A stretch of DNA of 63,534 nt, taken from positions 1 to 63,534 of the forward strand of contig CAJUAS010000005.1 in NCBI GenBank assembly GCA_910584395.1. The letters are read 5' to 3'. The position numbers were made by a program, and so were the translations under genes. Within the stretch, counting starts at the first letter, position 1. The number at the start of each line of letters is the position of its first letter. Positions 24,522 to 33,114 of the stretch are shown here, one piece after another. This stretch comes from an uncultured Oscillospiraceae bacterium. Lineage in GTDB: Bacteria > Bacillota > Clostridia > Oscillospirales > Oscillospiraceae. The notes under the pieces are model-generated. The model searched no databases. It worked only from the letters and a program-made list of their open reading frames with translations, and was not told the origin of the DNA.

Positions 24522-24956
24522 ATGGAGCATAAAAATCTGATTTTGGGCAGTCTGGCGGCGGCGGGCAGCGCGCTGGCCGGGGCGCTGGGGGGCTGGGACG
24601 GGGCGTTGGCCCTGCTGCTGGCGATGATGGCCGCGGACTGCGTCACGGGGTGGCTGCTGGCCGCGGTGTGGAAGAAGAGCAACAAGTCGGCCAGCGGAGC
24701 GCTGGACTCCCGCGCTGGATGGAAGGGACTTTGCCGCAAGGGCGTGGTGCTGGTGGTGGTCTGGATCGGGGCGATGCTGGACAACACCATGGGCACAGCC
24801 TATGCCCGCACGGCGGTGTGCCTGTTTTTCGCGGGGAACGAGGGGCTGAGCCTGCTGGAAAATTTGGGGCTGATGGGCGTGCCCTGCCCCAAATTTCTTC
24901 GGGACGCTCTGGAGACCCTGCGGGAAGAGGGGGACGAGAGCGATGGGGACAGTTGA
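24522..24956 (+). CDS. phage holin, TcdE/phage_holin_4 type
   Basis: The 144-residue membrane protein has three to four hydrophobic helices. It also has the family sequence SRAGWKGLCRKGVVLVVVWI followed by AMLDNTMG and a C-terminal NLGLMGVPCPKFLRDALETL. Holins of this group form membrane holes for endolysin release. It overlaps the endolysin gene by 14 bp, the normal lysis-module arrangement. Confidence 0.88.
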   Translation: MEHKNLILGSLAAAGSALAGALGGWDGALALLLAMMAADCVTGWLLAAVWKKSNKSASGALDSRAGWKGLCRKGVVLVVVWIGAMLDNTMGTAYARTAVCLFFAGNEGLSLLENLGLMGVPCPKFLRDALETLREEGDESDGDS

Positions 24957-25674
24957 ACGGCTGCTGACCACGGCACGTCGGGAAATTGGCGTGACAGAGT
25001 ATCCGTCTGGTAGTAACAAGGTGAAATATAACACATGGTTTTACGGACGGGAGGTGTCCGGGGCAAGCTATCCGTGGTGCTGCGCGTTCGTGTGCTGGGT
25101 GTTTGACAAGGCGGGGTGTGGCAAGCTCCTGCGGAAAACGGGAGGCTGCACCACCATGATGAACTGGTTCAAGGCGCGGGGAGAACTGGTGGACGTCAGG
25201 GAGGCCAAGGCGGGGGACTTGGTGTTTTACCAGTTTGACAAGGACGCTTACGCGGATCACATCGGCATTGTGGAGCAGGTCAACAAAAACGGGGTGGTGG
25301 CCATTGAGGGAAACACCTCGGTGACCAGCAACGACAACGGCGGGGCGGTGATGCGCCGCAGCCGGAAGTGGAGCTGCATCATGGCGGTGGCGCGGCCCGC
25401 CTACCAAAAGCTGGAGAAGGAGGGGAAGGATATGAACGAGAAGGAGATCGGAGCGTTGGTGGACGAGAGGATCGCCAAGGCGGCGGACAAGCTGACCCCC
25501 AAGGTGTATGAGCGCACGGAGGATGTGCCGGAGTATTGGCGCAGGGAGATCGCCGCGCTGGTGAAGGCCGGGGCGCTCAAAGGCGACGGCACGGGGGCGG
25601 TCAACCTGACCGAGACGGAGGCCAAGGTGCTGGCCGTGGTGGCGCGGCTTTACAAGGGCGGTGAGTGTGCATGA
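24943..25674 (+). CDS. CHAP-domain endolysin
   Basis: The 243-residue peptidoglycan hydrolase has an N-terminal CHAP domain. Catalytic Cys46 lies in YPWCCAFVCWVF, His106 in DHIGIV, and the third polar residue in AIEGNTS (about 122-124). The C-terminal part (about 155-243) is a helical domain with KEIGALVDERIAKAADKL and YWRREIAALVKAGALKGDG, likely cell-wall binding. There is no signal peptide, consistent with holin-dependent release. Confidence 0.9.
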   Translation: MGTVERLLTTARREIGVTEYPSGSNKVKYNTWFYGREVSGASYPWCCAFVCWVFDKAGCGKLLRKTGGCTTMMNWFKARGELVDVREAKAGDLVFYQFDKDAYADHIGIVEQVNKNGVVAIEGNTSVTSNDNGGAVMRRSRKWSCIMAVARPAYQKLEKEGKDMNEKEIGALVDERIAKAADKLTPKVYERTEDVPEYWRREIAALVKAGALKGDGTGAVNLTETEAKVLAVVARLYKGGECA

Positions 25675-26102
25675 CGGACGGACAGAGGGTCTTTGAACAG
25701 GCCATTGCCTTGATGGACAGCGGCAACGAGGTCACCGGGGAGATGGATGTGGGAAGCACGCGGGCTTACAAGCACCGCGCCCTGAGCATCCTGAACCTGC
25801 TGGGGCAGGAGTGTCAGGGGTACAGTCTGGAAGGGACGTGGGAGCCGCTGACCGGGTTTGAGACGGCCCTGCCCTTGGAGGACGGACTGTGTCAGGGGGT
25901 TTTGCCCTATGGACTGGCGGCCCATCTGCTGTTAGAGGAAGATCCGGCGGCGGCGAACTTTTTCCAGCAGCGCTATGAGGAGCTTCTGGAGCGGTGGCGG
26001 CGCAGGCAGGTGCAGTTGGAGGAACTGGAAGTCCCTCACGGCGGCGTAGAGCTGGGGGAGGATGGGAGGTGGCGCAATGGCGCAGATCGTTCGGAACAGT
26101 GA
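25671..26102 (+). CDS. short phage structural protein, connector/tail-accessory candidate
   Basis: The 143-residue acidic protein starts at the ATG that overlaps the endolysin stop (ATGA). It contains a helical RALSILNLLGQECQGY region and LVLEEDPAAANFFQQRYEELLERW. The size and its place just before a large beta-rich tail protein recall the gp4-gp10 pair of P22-like phages and gp11-gp12 of T7-like phages. No sequence signature proves this. Confidence 0.5.
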   Translation: MTDGQRVFEQAIALMDSGNEVTGEMDVGSTRAYKHRALSILNLLGQECQGYSLEGTWEPLTGFETALPLEDGLCQGVLPYGLAAHLLLEEDPAAANFFQQRYEELLERWRRRQVQLEELEVPHGGVELGEDGRWRNGADRSEQ

Positions 26103-27855
26103 GAGCCTGTTTCGCATCCATGCCTTTTCGGGCTTGAACGAAAGCCCCAGCGGCGACACGGAGCTGAATTACGGCGAGGCGGCGGAATGCCGCAATTTTC
26201 GGGTGACGCGGGAGGGAAACCTTCAGGTGCGGCCGGGAAGCAAGACGCTGTGGAGGTTCAACGGCCCGGTAGAGGGGATCTGGCAGGGCCGAGTGAGCGA
26301 CCGGGCGGTGAAGGTGGCGGCGGCGGGAGGAAAGCTGTGGCTGCTGGGTGCGCCCGGCGAGGCAACGGAGCTGGGGAATATCGGGCCGGGAGGCTGCCGG
26401 TTTTTCGGCTTCGGGCGCAAGCTATACATCCTCACCGGGAAGCGGTATTTGGTGTGGAGCGGCTACGGGCAGGTCACCGACGTGGAGGGCTACCGCCCGG
26501 TGGTGGCGGTGTCCGTTCCGCCGGAGGGAGGCGGCGCGACGCTGGAGGCAGTAAACCGGCTCAACGGCCTGCGGCGGGGGTTTTTCTCCCCAGACGGCAC
26601 GAAGAAGGTGTTTCAGCTCCCGGAAGGGGAGCTGGCCAGCGTGGACTATGTGCGGGTGCGGGCCACAGGAGAGCATTTGAAGTTCACCGCCGACAAGAAA
26701 AACGGGAAGGTGACCCTGACCGCCGTCCCTGCGGCGGGGACGAACACGCTGGAGATCGGGTGGAGCAAGGGGAGCGGCATCCGGGGCGAGGTGCTGGGCT
26801 GCCGCTTCTTTGAGCTTTACAGCGGCGTCACCGACAACCGGGTGTTCCTCTACGGCGGCGGGGACAACCGGGCGTTTTTCAGCGGGATCGACTACGACGG
26901 CGCGGCCACGGCGGAGTATTTTCCCGAGGGGAACGTCCTCAAGGCGGGCAGCGACAACACCCCCATCACCGGGATGATCCGACACCACTCCAAGCTGCTG
27001 GTGTTCAAGCCGGACGGGACGTTCAGCGTGCAGACGGGGACGGCGACGCTGGAAAGCGGGGAGGAGATCCCCACCTTTTACCTCACGCCGCTGCAGCGAG
27101 AGATGGGCAGCGACGCGGCGGGACAGGTGACGCTGGTGGACAACGATCCGCGCACCCTGTGGGGCGGCGGCGTGTACACGTGGAAGTCCGCAAGCAGCCT
27201 CGGCTCGATGGACGAGCGGGTGGGCCAGCGCATTTCCCGGCGGATCGAGGAGAGCTTGGGGGAGATGGAGCTTTCCGAGGCGGTGGTGTTTGACGACGAG
27301 CTGGGCCGGGAGTGGTATGTAAGCCAAGGGGGCGTGACGCTGGTACACAATTACAGCAGAGATTGCTGGTACAGGTACGAGGGGATCGCGCCCCGGTGCT
27401 TCGGAAGGCTGGACGGTGCGGTGTGCTTCGGCACGGCGGAGGGGAAGCTGAAAGAGCTGAGCCGGGCGTACCGCAACGACGACGGCAAGCCCATCCAAGC
27501 CTTTTGGCGCTCCGGCTCGATGAACATGGACAAGGCCCACCGGCGCAAGTGGGGGAAATACCTGTGGGTGGGTCTCAAGCCGGAGAGCGGCGCGGCGGTG
27601 ACGGTGACCACCCGGACGGATGTGCGCACTGCGTGCCCGGCGGCGGTGGCGCGGGCGTCGCTGATGAATTACTCCAACGTGAATTTCGGACACTGGAGCT
27701 ATGTGACCAACCGCCAGCCCAAGGTGAGGCGGCTCAAGCCGTGGGCCGGGCCGGGGAGCTTTGAGCAGATCATTCTGGAAAGCTGCTCCGCCAGCGAGAC
27801 GGCCACGGTGCTCAGTCTGGAGGGGACGGTGCGGATGGGCAGGTACTCTCGATAA
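26077..27855 (+). CDS. large beta-rich phage tail/hub candidate
   Basis: The 592-residue protein starts at the ATG at 26077, after GGAGGTG; an upstream ATG at 26062 lacks a site. It is strongly beta-rich with repeated motifs (KLWLLG, KLYILTGKRYLVWSG, RVFLYGGGDNRAFFSG, KLLVFKPDGTFSVQTG). That is compatible with a propeller-like tail-hub or stabilisation protein as in podoviruses. The C-terminal part has cysteine and WSYVTNRQPK-type strands. No tape-measure gene accompanies it, fitting a short tail. Confidence 0.55.
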   Translation: MAQIVRNSESLFRIHAFSGLNESPSGDTELNYGEAAECRNFRVTREGNLQVRPGSKTLWRFNGPVEGIWQGRVSDRAVKVAAAGGKLWLLGAPGEATELGNIGPGGCRFFGFGRKLYILTGKRYLVWSGYGQVTDVEGYRPVVAVSVPPEGGGATLEAVNRLNGLRRGFFSPDGTKKVFQLPEGELASVDYVRVRATGEHLKFTADKKNGKVTLTAVPAAGTNTLEIGWSKGSGIRGEVLGCRFFELYSGVTDNRVFLYGGGDNRAFFSGIDYDGAATAEYFPEGNVLKAGSDNTPITGMIRHHSKLLVFKPDGTFSVQTGTATLESGEEIPTFYLTPLQREMGSDAAGQVTLVDNDPRTLWGGGVYTWKSASSLGSMDERVGQRISRRIEESLGEMELSEAVVFDDELGREWYVSQGGVTLVHNYSRDCWYRYEGIAPRCFGRLDGAVCFGTAEGKLKELSRAYRNDDGKPIQAFWRSGSMNMDKAHRRKWGKYLWVGLKPESGAAVTVTTRTDVRTACPAAVARASLMNYSNVNFGHWSYVTNRQPKVRRLKPWAGPGSFEQIILESCSASETATVLSLEGTVRMGRYSR

Positions 27856-27879
27856 CAAATAGTATAAAGGAGTGGGAAA

Positions 27880-28962
27880 ATGACAGTACAGCAGCTCAAG
27901 GACAAGATCGCGGCCAACAGCGCGGCGTGGCATGAGACGGAGGACGAAAAGGTTCGGGACGCGCTCCATCAGGCCAACGTGGCCCTCTACGGGCAGCTGG
28001 ACGCCCAGACGGGAAGCACGTCGGGGTTTGATTCGGACACGGGCAGGTGGAGCAGCAGCGAGCCGGGGACGGGAAGCTATCAGGCGATGGGCGCGCCGGC
28101 GGTGCGGGATCTGAGCGATCAGGTGAGGCGGCGGCAAAAGGCGGCGACGGACAGCGCCATCGCCGGGCTGGAGCGGGCCAAGGCCTCCTCGCTGGCGGCG
28201 TTGGACGCGGAGAAAGCGGCCCTGCCCGGCATTTACACCGCCGCAAAAAACCGCACGGCGGCGCAAAACGAGATCGAGCGGAAGAACACCGCCGCTTGGG
28301 CCAGCGACAAGGGGCTTTCCTCCGGGGCGGCGGGGCAGATCGCCCTGAGCCAGAGCGTGGCGGCCCAGAACGACCTGAACGACTTGGAGCTTCAGGAGAC
28401 GGCGGCGCGGAAGGACATTGACCGCCGCAAGAGCCAGATGGAGCTGGACTACGCCATGGCGGTGGCGGAAGCGGAGGCCGAGGGGGATTACGCGTTGGCT
28501 GACGCCCTTTACAAGGAGGCCAGCCGCTTTGACGCGGCCCAGCGGCAGCAGTGGCTGGACACCGAGGAGATGGCCAGAGACGTGTATGAGACGGCGCGGG
28601 AAAACGTGACCGCCGAGGCCCAGCGGCGCGCGCAGGAGGCGGCGGACGCCTATAAGAAGGAGCAGGACGCGCTGGGCTGGGCGTTCAAGTTAGAGGAGCG
28701 GGACTATGACCGGGCGCAGGATGCATGGGAGCGGCAGCGCAAGGAGAGTCAGGACGCTTGGGAGCGCCAGCGGGATCTGGTGAGCGAGAATCTGCGGCGG
28801 CAGAGCCTCTACAACACCAGCCGGGCCACCCAACTGCGTCTGGCGCAGGATCTGGCGGATCATGGGGATTTCAGCGGCTACAAGGGCCTGGGTTATTCCC
28901 AGAGCCAGATCGACGCCATGACGGGGCTGTGGCAGAAGTACATGGCGGAAAAGGGGAAGTAA
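27880..28962 (+). CDS. coiled-coil phage protein, internal/ejection protein candidate
   Basis: The 360-residue protein is almost entirely helical and charged, rich in Ala, Gln, Glu and Arg. It has long heptad-like runs (KEEASRFDAAQRQQWLDTEE-like, DRAQDAWERQRKESQDAWER). The repeated DAWERQR segment is notable. Podoviruses carry helical internal proteins that are ejected into the host, and this is a candidate. A scaffold role is an alternative. No catalytic motif is seen. Confidence 0.55.
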   Translation: MTVQQLKDKIAANSAAWHETEDEKVRDALHQANVALYGQLDAQTGSTSGFDSDTGRWSSSEPGTGSYQAMGAPAVRDLSDQVRRRQKAATDSAIAGLERAKASSLAALDAEKAALPGIYTAAKNRTAAQNEIERKNTAAWASDKGLSSGAAGQIALSQSVAAQNDLNDLELQETAARKDIDRRKSQMELDYAMAVAEAEAEGDYALADALYKEASRFDAAQRQQWLDTEEMARDVYETARENVTAEAQRRAQEAADAYKKEQDALGWAFKLEERDYDRAQDAWERQRKESQDAWERQRDLVSENLRRQSLYNTSRATQLRLAQDLADHGDFSGYKGLGYSQSQIDAMTGLWQKYMAEKGK

Positions 28963-29022
28963 GGTTTCTCCCCGCCGGTTTGGCGGGCGGAAATAAATTT
29001 TGCACAGGAAAGGAGAACGGGC

Positions 29023-29367
29023 ATGGAACAGGAGCAGAAAACCAAGGAAGCGCAGAGCGAGACGGACGGCCGGCAGCTGCAGAAGGAACGCTGGGAGTCC
29101 CAGCGCAGGGCGCGGGAGGAGATCGGGCAGTTTGCGGCCCTCTTCCCCGGCGTCGGGCCGGAGCAGGTGCCGGAGGAGGTGTGGCAGGAGGTGCGTCAGG
29201 GCCAAAGTCTGGCCATGGCGTATGCCCTCCACCGCATCAAGACGCTGGAGGACACGCTGGCGCGGCGGGAGCGCAACGCCAAGCTGAGCGCGGGGAGCGC
29301 AAGCTCGGCGGGCAGCGCGACGCTGGGCGGGACGGTGGCGTCTTTCTGGGACGCTTATGAAGTGTAA
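29023..29367 (+). CDS. putative phage scaffolding protein
   Basis: The 114-residue protein is helical and highly charged at the N-terminus (EQEQKTKEAQSETDGRQLQK) with a Ser/Gly/Ala-rich C-terminus. It lies immediately before the capsid gene. Small charged helical proteins in this position usually act as capsid scaffolds. RBS AAAGGAG is upstream. The call is by position and composition. Confidence 0.6.
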   Translation: MEQEQKTKEAQSETDGRQLQKERWESQRRAREEIGQFAALFPGVGPEQVPEEVWQEVRQGQSLAMAYALHRIKTLEDTLARRERNAKLSAGSASSAGSATLGGTVASFWDAYEV

Positions 29368-29400
29368 AAAACGGACAAATCAAGAAAGGATGATGTAAAC

Positions 29401-30471
29401 ATGGCGATCAATTACGCAGCGCAGTTTGCCCCCAAGGTGGCGGAGACCTTTGTCAAGGAGTCTCTTACCGATTCCGCCTGCGGGCAGGACTATCAGTTCA
29501 CCACGGCAAAGACGGTCAAGGTGATGACGCTGGACACCGTTCCTCTGGGCGATTACCAGCGGGAGGGCATGAACCGTTACGGCACTCCTGTGGAGCTGGG
29601 GGACACCTATCAGGAGTTGACGGTGAGCGAGGACAAGGCCTTTGCCATTACCATCGACAAGGGCAACAACGCCGACCAGATGAACCTCAAGGGCGCGACC
29701 GAGGCGCTGAAGCGTCAGGTGGCGCAGGTGGTCATCCCCTACATCGACAAGTACCGTCTGGGCCGCTGGGCCAAGCAGGCGGGCATCAAGAAGACCTACA
29801 CCGCCACCCAGATGGAAAGCGGCCTGCTGGAGGCCATTTTTGACGCAGGCGCGGAGATGGACAACGCCGGCGTGCCCCTTACCGGGCGCACCCTGTTTAT
29901 CCCCAACAAGTACTACAAGAAGCTGGCCCTGTCCAATCAGGTCATCGGCGTGGACAAGATCGGCGAGTCCGCTCTGGCCAAGGGCGTGGTGGGCGAGATC
30001 GACGGCATGGAGGTCAAGCGCGTGCCCGACAGCTATCTGCCCGCCGGGGTGTTCTTTGTGGCCAAGTGGAAGGGGGCTACTGCCGACCCTGTCAAGCTCC
30101 AAGAGGGCAAGATCCACAAGGATCCGCCCGGCATCAGCGGTAACCTGTTGGAGGGCCGGGTGTATCACGACTCCTTTGTGCTCTCCGCCAAGGCCAACGG
30201 CATCTACGCCGCCGTGGACTCCACGGTGGAGGTCAGAACCCCCACTGTGGCGGAGGACAACACCGGCAAGGTGACCGCCGCCTTGGGGAAGAGCGGCCAG
30301 ATCGCCGTCTACACGCTGGATGGCAGCGATCCCCGCTTCAGCCCCACCGCCAAGGAGCTGCCCACCGCCGGAGTCACCGGCATCAAGGGCCAGACCATTA
30401 AGGTGGCTGCCAAGGATCCCACCAGCGGCTTTACCTCTGCCGGCGTGGCCGAGCACGTGTTTACGAAGTAA
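29401..30471 (+). CDS. major capsid protein candidate
   Basis: The 356-residue protein starts MAINYAAQFAPKVAETFVKE, the usual opening of coat proteins of Gram-positive phages. Its central part (QMNLKGATEALKRQVAQVVI...VPLTGRTLFIPNKYYKKLAL) fits a P22/HK97-fold capsid. The C-terminal 70 residues form a separate beta domain (GKSGQIAVYTLDGSDPRFSP) resembling an Ig-like or chitobiase-type decoration. It is the last gene of the cassette, followed 21 bp later by a terminator. AAAGGATGATG precedes the ATG. Confidence 0.8.
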   Translation: MAINYAAQFAPKVAETFVKESLTDSACGQDYQFTTAKTVKVMTLDTVPLGDYQREGMNRYGTPVELGDTYQELTVSEDKAFAITIDKGNNADQMNLKGATEALKRQVAQVVIPYIDKYRLGRWAKQAGIKKTYTATQMESGLLEAIFDAGAEMDNAGVPLTGRTLFIPNKYYKKLALSNQVIGVDKIGESALAKGVVGEIDGMEVKRVPDSYLPAGVFFVAKWKGATADPVKLQEGKIHKDPPGISGNLLEGRVYHDSFVLSAKANGIYAAVDSTVEVRTPTVAEDNTGKVTAALGKSGQIAVYTLDGSDPRFSPTAKELPTAGVTGIKGQTIKVAAKDPTSGFTSAGVAEHVFTK

Positions 30472-30487
30472 GAACAGACCGGCGCAA

Positions 30488-30530
30488 AAAAGCCCGCAGG
30501 GCGGTTTACAAAACCGCCCTGCGGGTTTAA
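30488..30530. terminator. strong terminator between phage cassette and recG
   Basis: A perfect 15-bp stem (30493-30507/30511-30525; CCCGCAGGGCGGTTT and complement) has a 3-base loop. It is flanked by A6 on one side and TTTAATT on the other. It can stop both the plus-strand cassette and the convergent recG transcript. The recG stop is at its edge (30527). Confidence 0.92.
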
Positions 30531-32590
30531 TTAAACATATGGGCGTTTTCAGCGAAGAGGTCGCGCAGACGGTGCTTCAGGGGGGCGTGCTCCGGCTTTT
30601 CAAGGCCGGGGTCTTGGGTCAGAAGCTCCTGCGCGGCGGTTTGCGCCCGGGAGAGCAGGCGGACGTCCACCCCCAGATCGGCCACATGGAGCTGGGGCAG
30701 GCCATGCTGCCGTGCGCCGAAAAAGTCGCCCGGGCCGCGCTGCTCCAAATCGGCCTGAGCGATCTGAAAGCCGTCGGTGGTGGCGCAGAGGGTCTTGAGC
30801 CGGGCGCGGGTGTCGGGGTTTTTGCTGTTGGAGACCAAGACACAGTAGGACTGCCACTGTCCCCGGCCCACCCGTCCGCGGAGCTGGTGGAGCTGACTGA
30901 GACCGAAGCGGTCGGCGTTTTCAATGACCATGAGGGAGGCGTTGGGCACGTCCACTCCCACCTCGATGACGGTGGTGGAGACCAAAATGTCGGTTTTCCC
31001 GGCGGCGAAGGAGGCCATGGCGGCCTCCTTTTCCTTTGCCTTCAGCTTGCCGTGAACCAGCGCGACGGTGCGGTGGGGAAACACCGTTTTGGCCAGACGC
31101 TCGGCGTAGGCCTTGACGGACTTCAAGGTGGGGTCGCCCTCCTGCGCGTCGGTCTCCTCCACGGCGGGGCAGACGATGTAGACCTGATGGCCCTCCGTGA
31201 TCTGCTTGTCAATAAAGGTGTAAAGGCGTTGACGTTTACTTTCGCTGACTAAAAAGGTCTCCACCGCTTTTCGGCCGGGGGGCAGCTCGTCTAAAACGGA
31301 CACGTCCAAGTCGCCGTAGACGATGAGGGCCAGCGTGCGGGGGATGGGGGTGGCGGAGAGCACCAAAATGTGGGGGTGGCCGCCCTTAAAGGCGAGGGCG
31401 GAGCGTTGGTTCACGCCGAAGCGGTGCTGCTCGTCCACCACGGCAAGGGCGAGGTTTTGGAAGTCCACCCCCTCGGACAAGAGCGCATGAGTGCCCACGA
31501 CCACCTGAATTTCGCCGCTGGAAAGCTGGGCGTAGAGGGATTTTTTCTCGGCGGAGGTCTGTGAGCCGGTCAAGAGAGCGACCTTGACCCCCGCCGGGGT
31601 CAGGAGGGCGGAGAGGGTGCGGTAGTGCTGCTGGGCCAGCAGCTCGGTGGGGGTCATCATCGCCCCCTGCGCGCCGCTTTTGGCGCACCGCCACAGGGCG
31701 AAGGCGGCGACGGCGGTTTTTCCTGAGCCGACGTCTCCCTGAACCAGACGGTTCATGGGCGTGGCCTTGGAAAGGTCGTCGGCGCACCGGCGGATGACCC
31801 GCGTTTGGGCGCCCGTGAGGGTGAAGGGCAGGAGGGCGGCGAAGTCCGCCGGGTCGCCTGCGGTCAGGGGCGTGCCGGAGACCTGTTCCCGGCTGCGGCG
31901 CAGGAGGGAGAGACCCAAGGTGAGGTGGAACAGCTCTTCAAAGGCCAGACGGTCGCGGGCGGCCTGAAGGTGGTCGAAACCGTCGGGGCGGTGGATCTGG
32001 CGGCAGCACCAGTCGGCGGGGGGCAGGCGGTGGGCGTCAAGAATGGCTTGGGGCAGGGTCTCCATTTCCGGGGAGACCAAGGCGTTGACGGCGGCCTGTG
32101 CCCATGCGGCGACCTGATTGTTGTTCAGCCCGGCGGAAAGGGGATAGCAGGGCATGAGCGAGCCGAAGGTTTTCGGCGCGTCTGCCGGCTCGATCTGGGG
32201 GTTGACCATGGTGCGCCGCCCGCCGGAGAGGTCGAGCTTGCCGAAAAAGATGTAGGACTGCCCCCACTCCAGCGTGTTGCGGACATAGGGGCGGTTGAAG
32301 AAGGTGAGGTCGATGGCGGCGGTGTCGTCGGCGATGGTGCAGCGCACCAACTGCCGCCCGCCGGGGATGCGGGAGAGGGTGGCGGGCTTGGTGAGGTAGC
32401 CCTTGACGCAGACGTTTACGCCAATGGGAGCGGAGGCGATGGGGTAGAGGGTGGTGTGATCCTCGTAACGGCGGGGGTAAAAGGTCAAAAAGTCCCCGAG
32501 CCGGGTGAGACCCAGCTTGGCAAGGGCCTTTTCCTTCACTGGCCCGACGCCGGGGAGGGAGGAGACGGGGGTGTCGTAGGCGAGGGGCAT
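30527..32590 (-). CDS. recG: ATP-dependent DNA helicase RecG
   Basis: RecG is a 687-residue helicase that remodels stalled forks and branched DNA. It has the wedge/OB domain (about 1-170), Walker A GDVGSGKTAVAAFAL, the DEAH-like box VVDEQHRFGVNQR, LVLSATPIPRTLALIVYGDL, and the helicase C-domain with TTVIEVGVDVPNASLMVIEN and QLRGRVGRG. Length is normal. GGAGGCC lies just upstream of the ATG. The gene is convergent with the phage cassette and follows the GtrA-like gene by 14 bp. Confidence 0.97.
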   Translation of the reverse strand: MPLAYDTPVSSLPGVGPVKEKALAKLGLTRLGDFLTFYPRRYEDHTTLYPIASAPIGVNVCVKGYLTKPATLSRIPGGRQLVRCTIADDTAAIDLTFFNRPYVRNTLEWGQSYIFFGKLDLSGGRRTMVNPQIEPADAPKTFGSLMPCYPLSAGLNNNQVAAWAQAAVNALVSPEMETLPQAILDAHRLPPADWCCRQIHRPDGFDHLQAARDRLAFEELFHLTLGLSLLRRSREQVSGTPLTAGDPADFAALLPFTLTGAQTRVIRRCADDLSKATPMNRLVQGDVGSGKTAVAAFALWRCAKSGAQGAMMTPTELLAQQHYRTLSALLTPAGVKVALLTGSQTSAEKKSLYAQLSSGEIQVVVGTHALLSEGVDFQNLALAVVDEQHRFGVNQRSALAFKGGHPHILVLSATPIPRTLALIVYGDLDVSVLDELPPGRKAVETFLVSESKRQRLYTFIDKQITEGHQVYIVCPAVEETDAQEGDPTLKSVKAYAERLAKTVFPHRTVALVHGKLKAKEKEAAMASFAAGKTDILVSTTVIEVGVDVPNASLMVIENADRFGLSQLHQLRGRVGRGQWQSYCVLVSNSKNPDTRARLKTLCATTDGFQIAQADLEQRGPGDFFGARQHGLPQLHVADLGVDVRLLSRAQTAAQELLTQDPGLEKPEHAPLKHRLRDLFAENAHMFN

Positions 32591-32604
32591 GGGGCGGCCT
32601 CCTT

Positions 32605-33024
32605 TCAGTCTCTGTGTTGGAAGGCAAAAAACTTTTGGCCGAAGTAGTTAAGAAGGGTAAACAGCCCCATTCCCGCCAGCATGGAGAGGTTGCCCTGAAC
32701 CTTCTCCCCGGCGGCGGCGAACAGCAGGGTGGTGAGGGGCTTGGCGACCCCGTAGGCCAGCGCGTAGCACACGGCGATGTTCACCGCAAAACGGACGGCG
32801 GGCCGCCAGCCGGTCTCCCTGTCATGGAAGGTGAAGCGGCGGTTGAGGAGGAAGCTCAGAATGCTGGTGGGGATATAGTTGGCCAGCGTGGCGGGCCAGT
32901 AGCTCCAGCCCGCCAGATTGTAGAGGCCGTACATGATGGCCGCGCCCAGCAGGGTGTTGAGCACGCCCACCGCCAAAAATTTTAGAAAGCTCACGTCAAA
33001 GAGCTTGGAGAACCACTCTTTCAT
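32605..33024 (-). CDS. GtrA-like small membrane protein
   Basis: The 139-residue protein has four predicted membrane helices and the GtrA pattern (FLKFLAVGVLNTLLGAAIMY, NYIPTSILSFLLNRRFTF, ALAYGVAKPL, GLFTLLNYFGQKFFAF). GtrA-type proteins are thought to move or position undecaprenyl-linked sugars for wall or teichoic acid glycosylation. The ATG at 33024 is used because AAGGAG lies 8 bp upstream; a longer reading frame begins at 33096 but has no site. Confidence 0.88.
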   Translation of the reverse strand: MKEWFSKLFDVSFLKFLAVGVLNTLLGAAIMYGLYNLAGWSYWPATLANYIPTSILSFLLNRRFTFHDRETGWRPAVRFAVNIAVCYALAYGVAKPLTTLLFAAAGEKVQGNLSMLAGMGLFTLLNYFGQKFFAFQHRD

Positions 33025-33080
33025 GTCTGTGTCTCCTTGTGTTTCATTAGGTAGATTATACCACCGGCGGCGGCGGTTGA

Positions 33081-33114
33081 AAAGGGGGTCTCCCATCCAG
33101 GAGACCCCCTTGAC
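33081..33114 (-). terminator. Rho-independent terminator after spo0A
   Basis: A 12-bp perfect stem (AAGGGGGTCTCC and complement, 33082-33093/33100-33111) with a 6-base loop, followed on the minus strand by TTTT. It starts directly after the spo0A stop codon. Confidence 0.85.

Larger units (their letters stand above)
19452..30471 (+). mobile_element. compact phage structural cassette (short-tailed-phage-like; prophage remnant or domesticated particle)
   Basis: Twelve co-directional, tightly packed genes encode recognisable or position-inferred virion parts. The order is large terminase, small membrane protein, portal, two fibre-like proteins, holin, endolysin, short connector-like protein, 592-residue tail/hub candidate, coiled-coil protein, scaffold candidate and major capsid candidate. 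No integrase, repressor, replication, small terminase, tape measure, sheath or tube gene is present. No flanking direct repeat typical of att sites was noticed. All genes are open, and base composition looks like the host. The cassette ends at a strong terminator and is bounded by host genes (SLH protein and recG). Confidence 0.8.

Noticed and set aside
26422..28266. 614-residue open frame on the minus strand in the phage cassette
   Set aside because: Arg/Pro/His-rich shadow of the tail-hub and coiled-coil genes. It has no ribosome binding site or domain.
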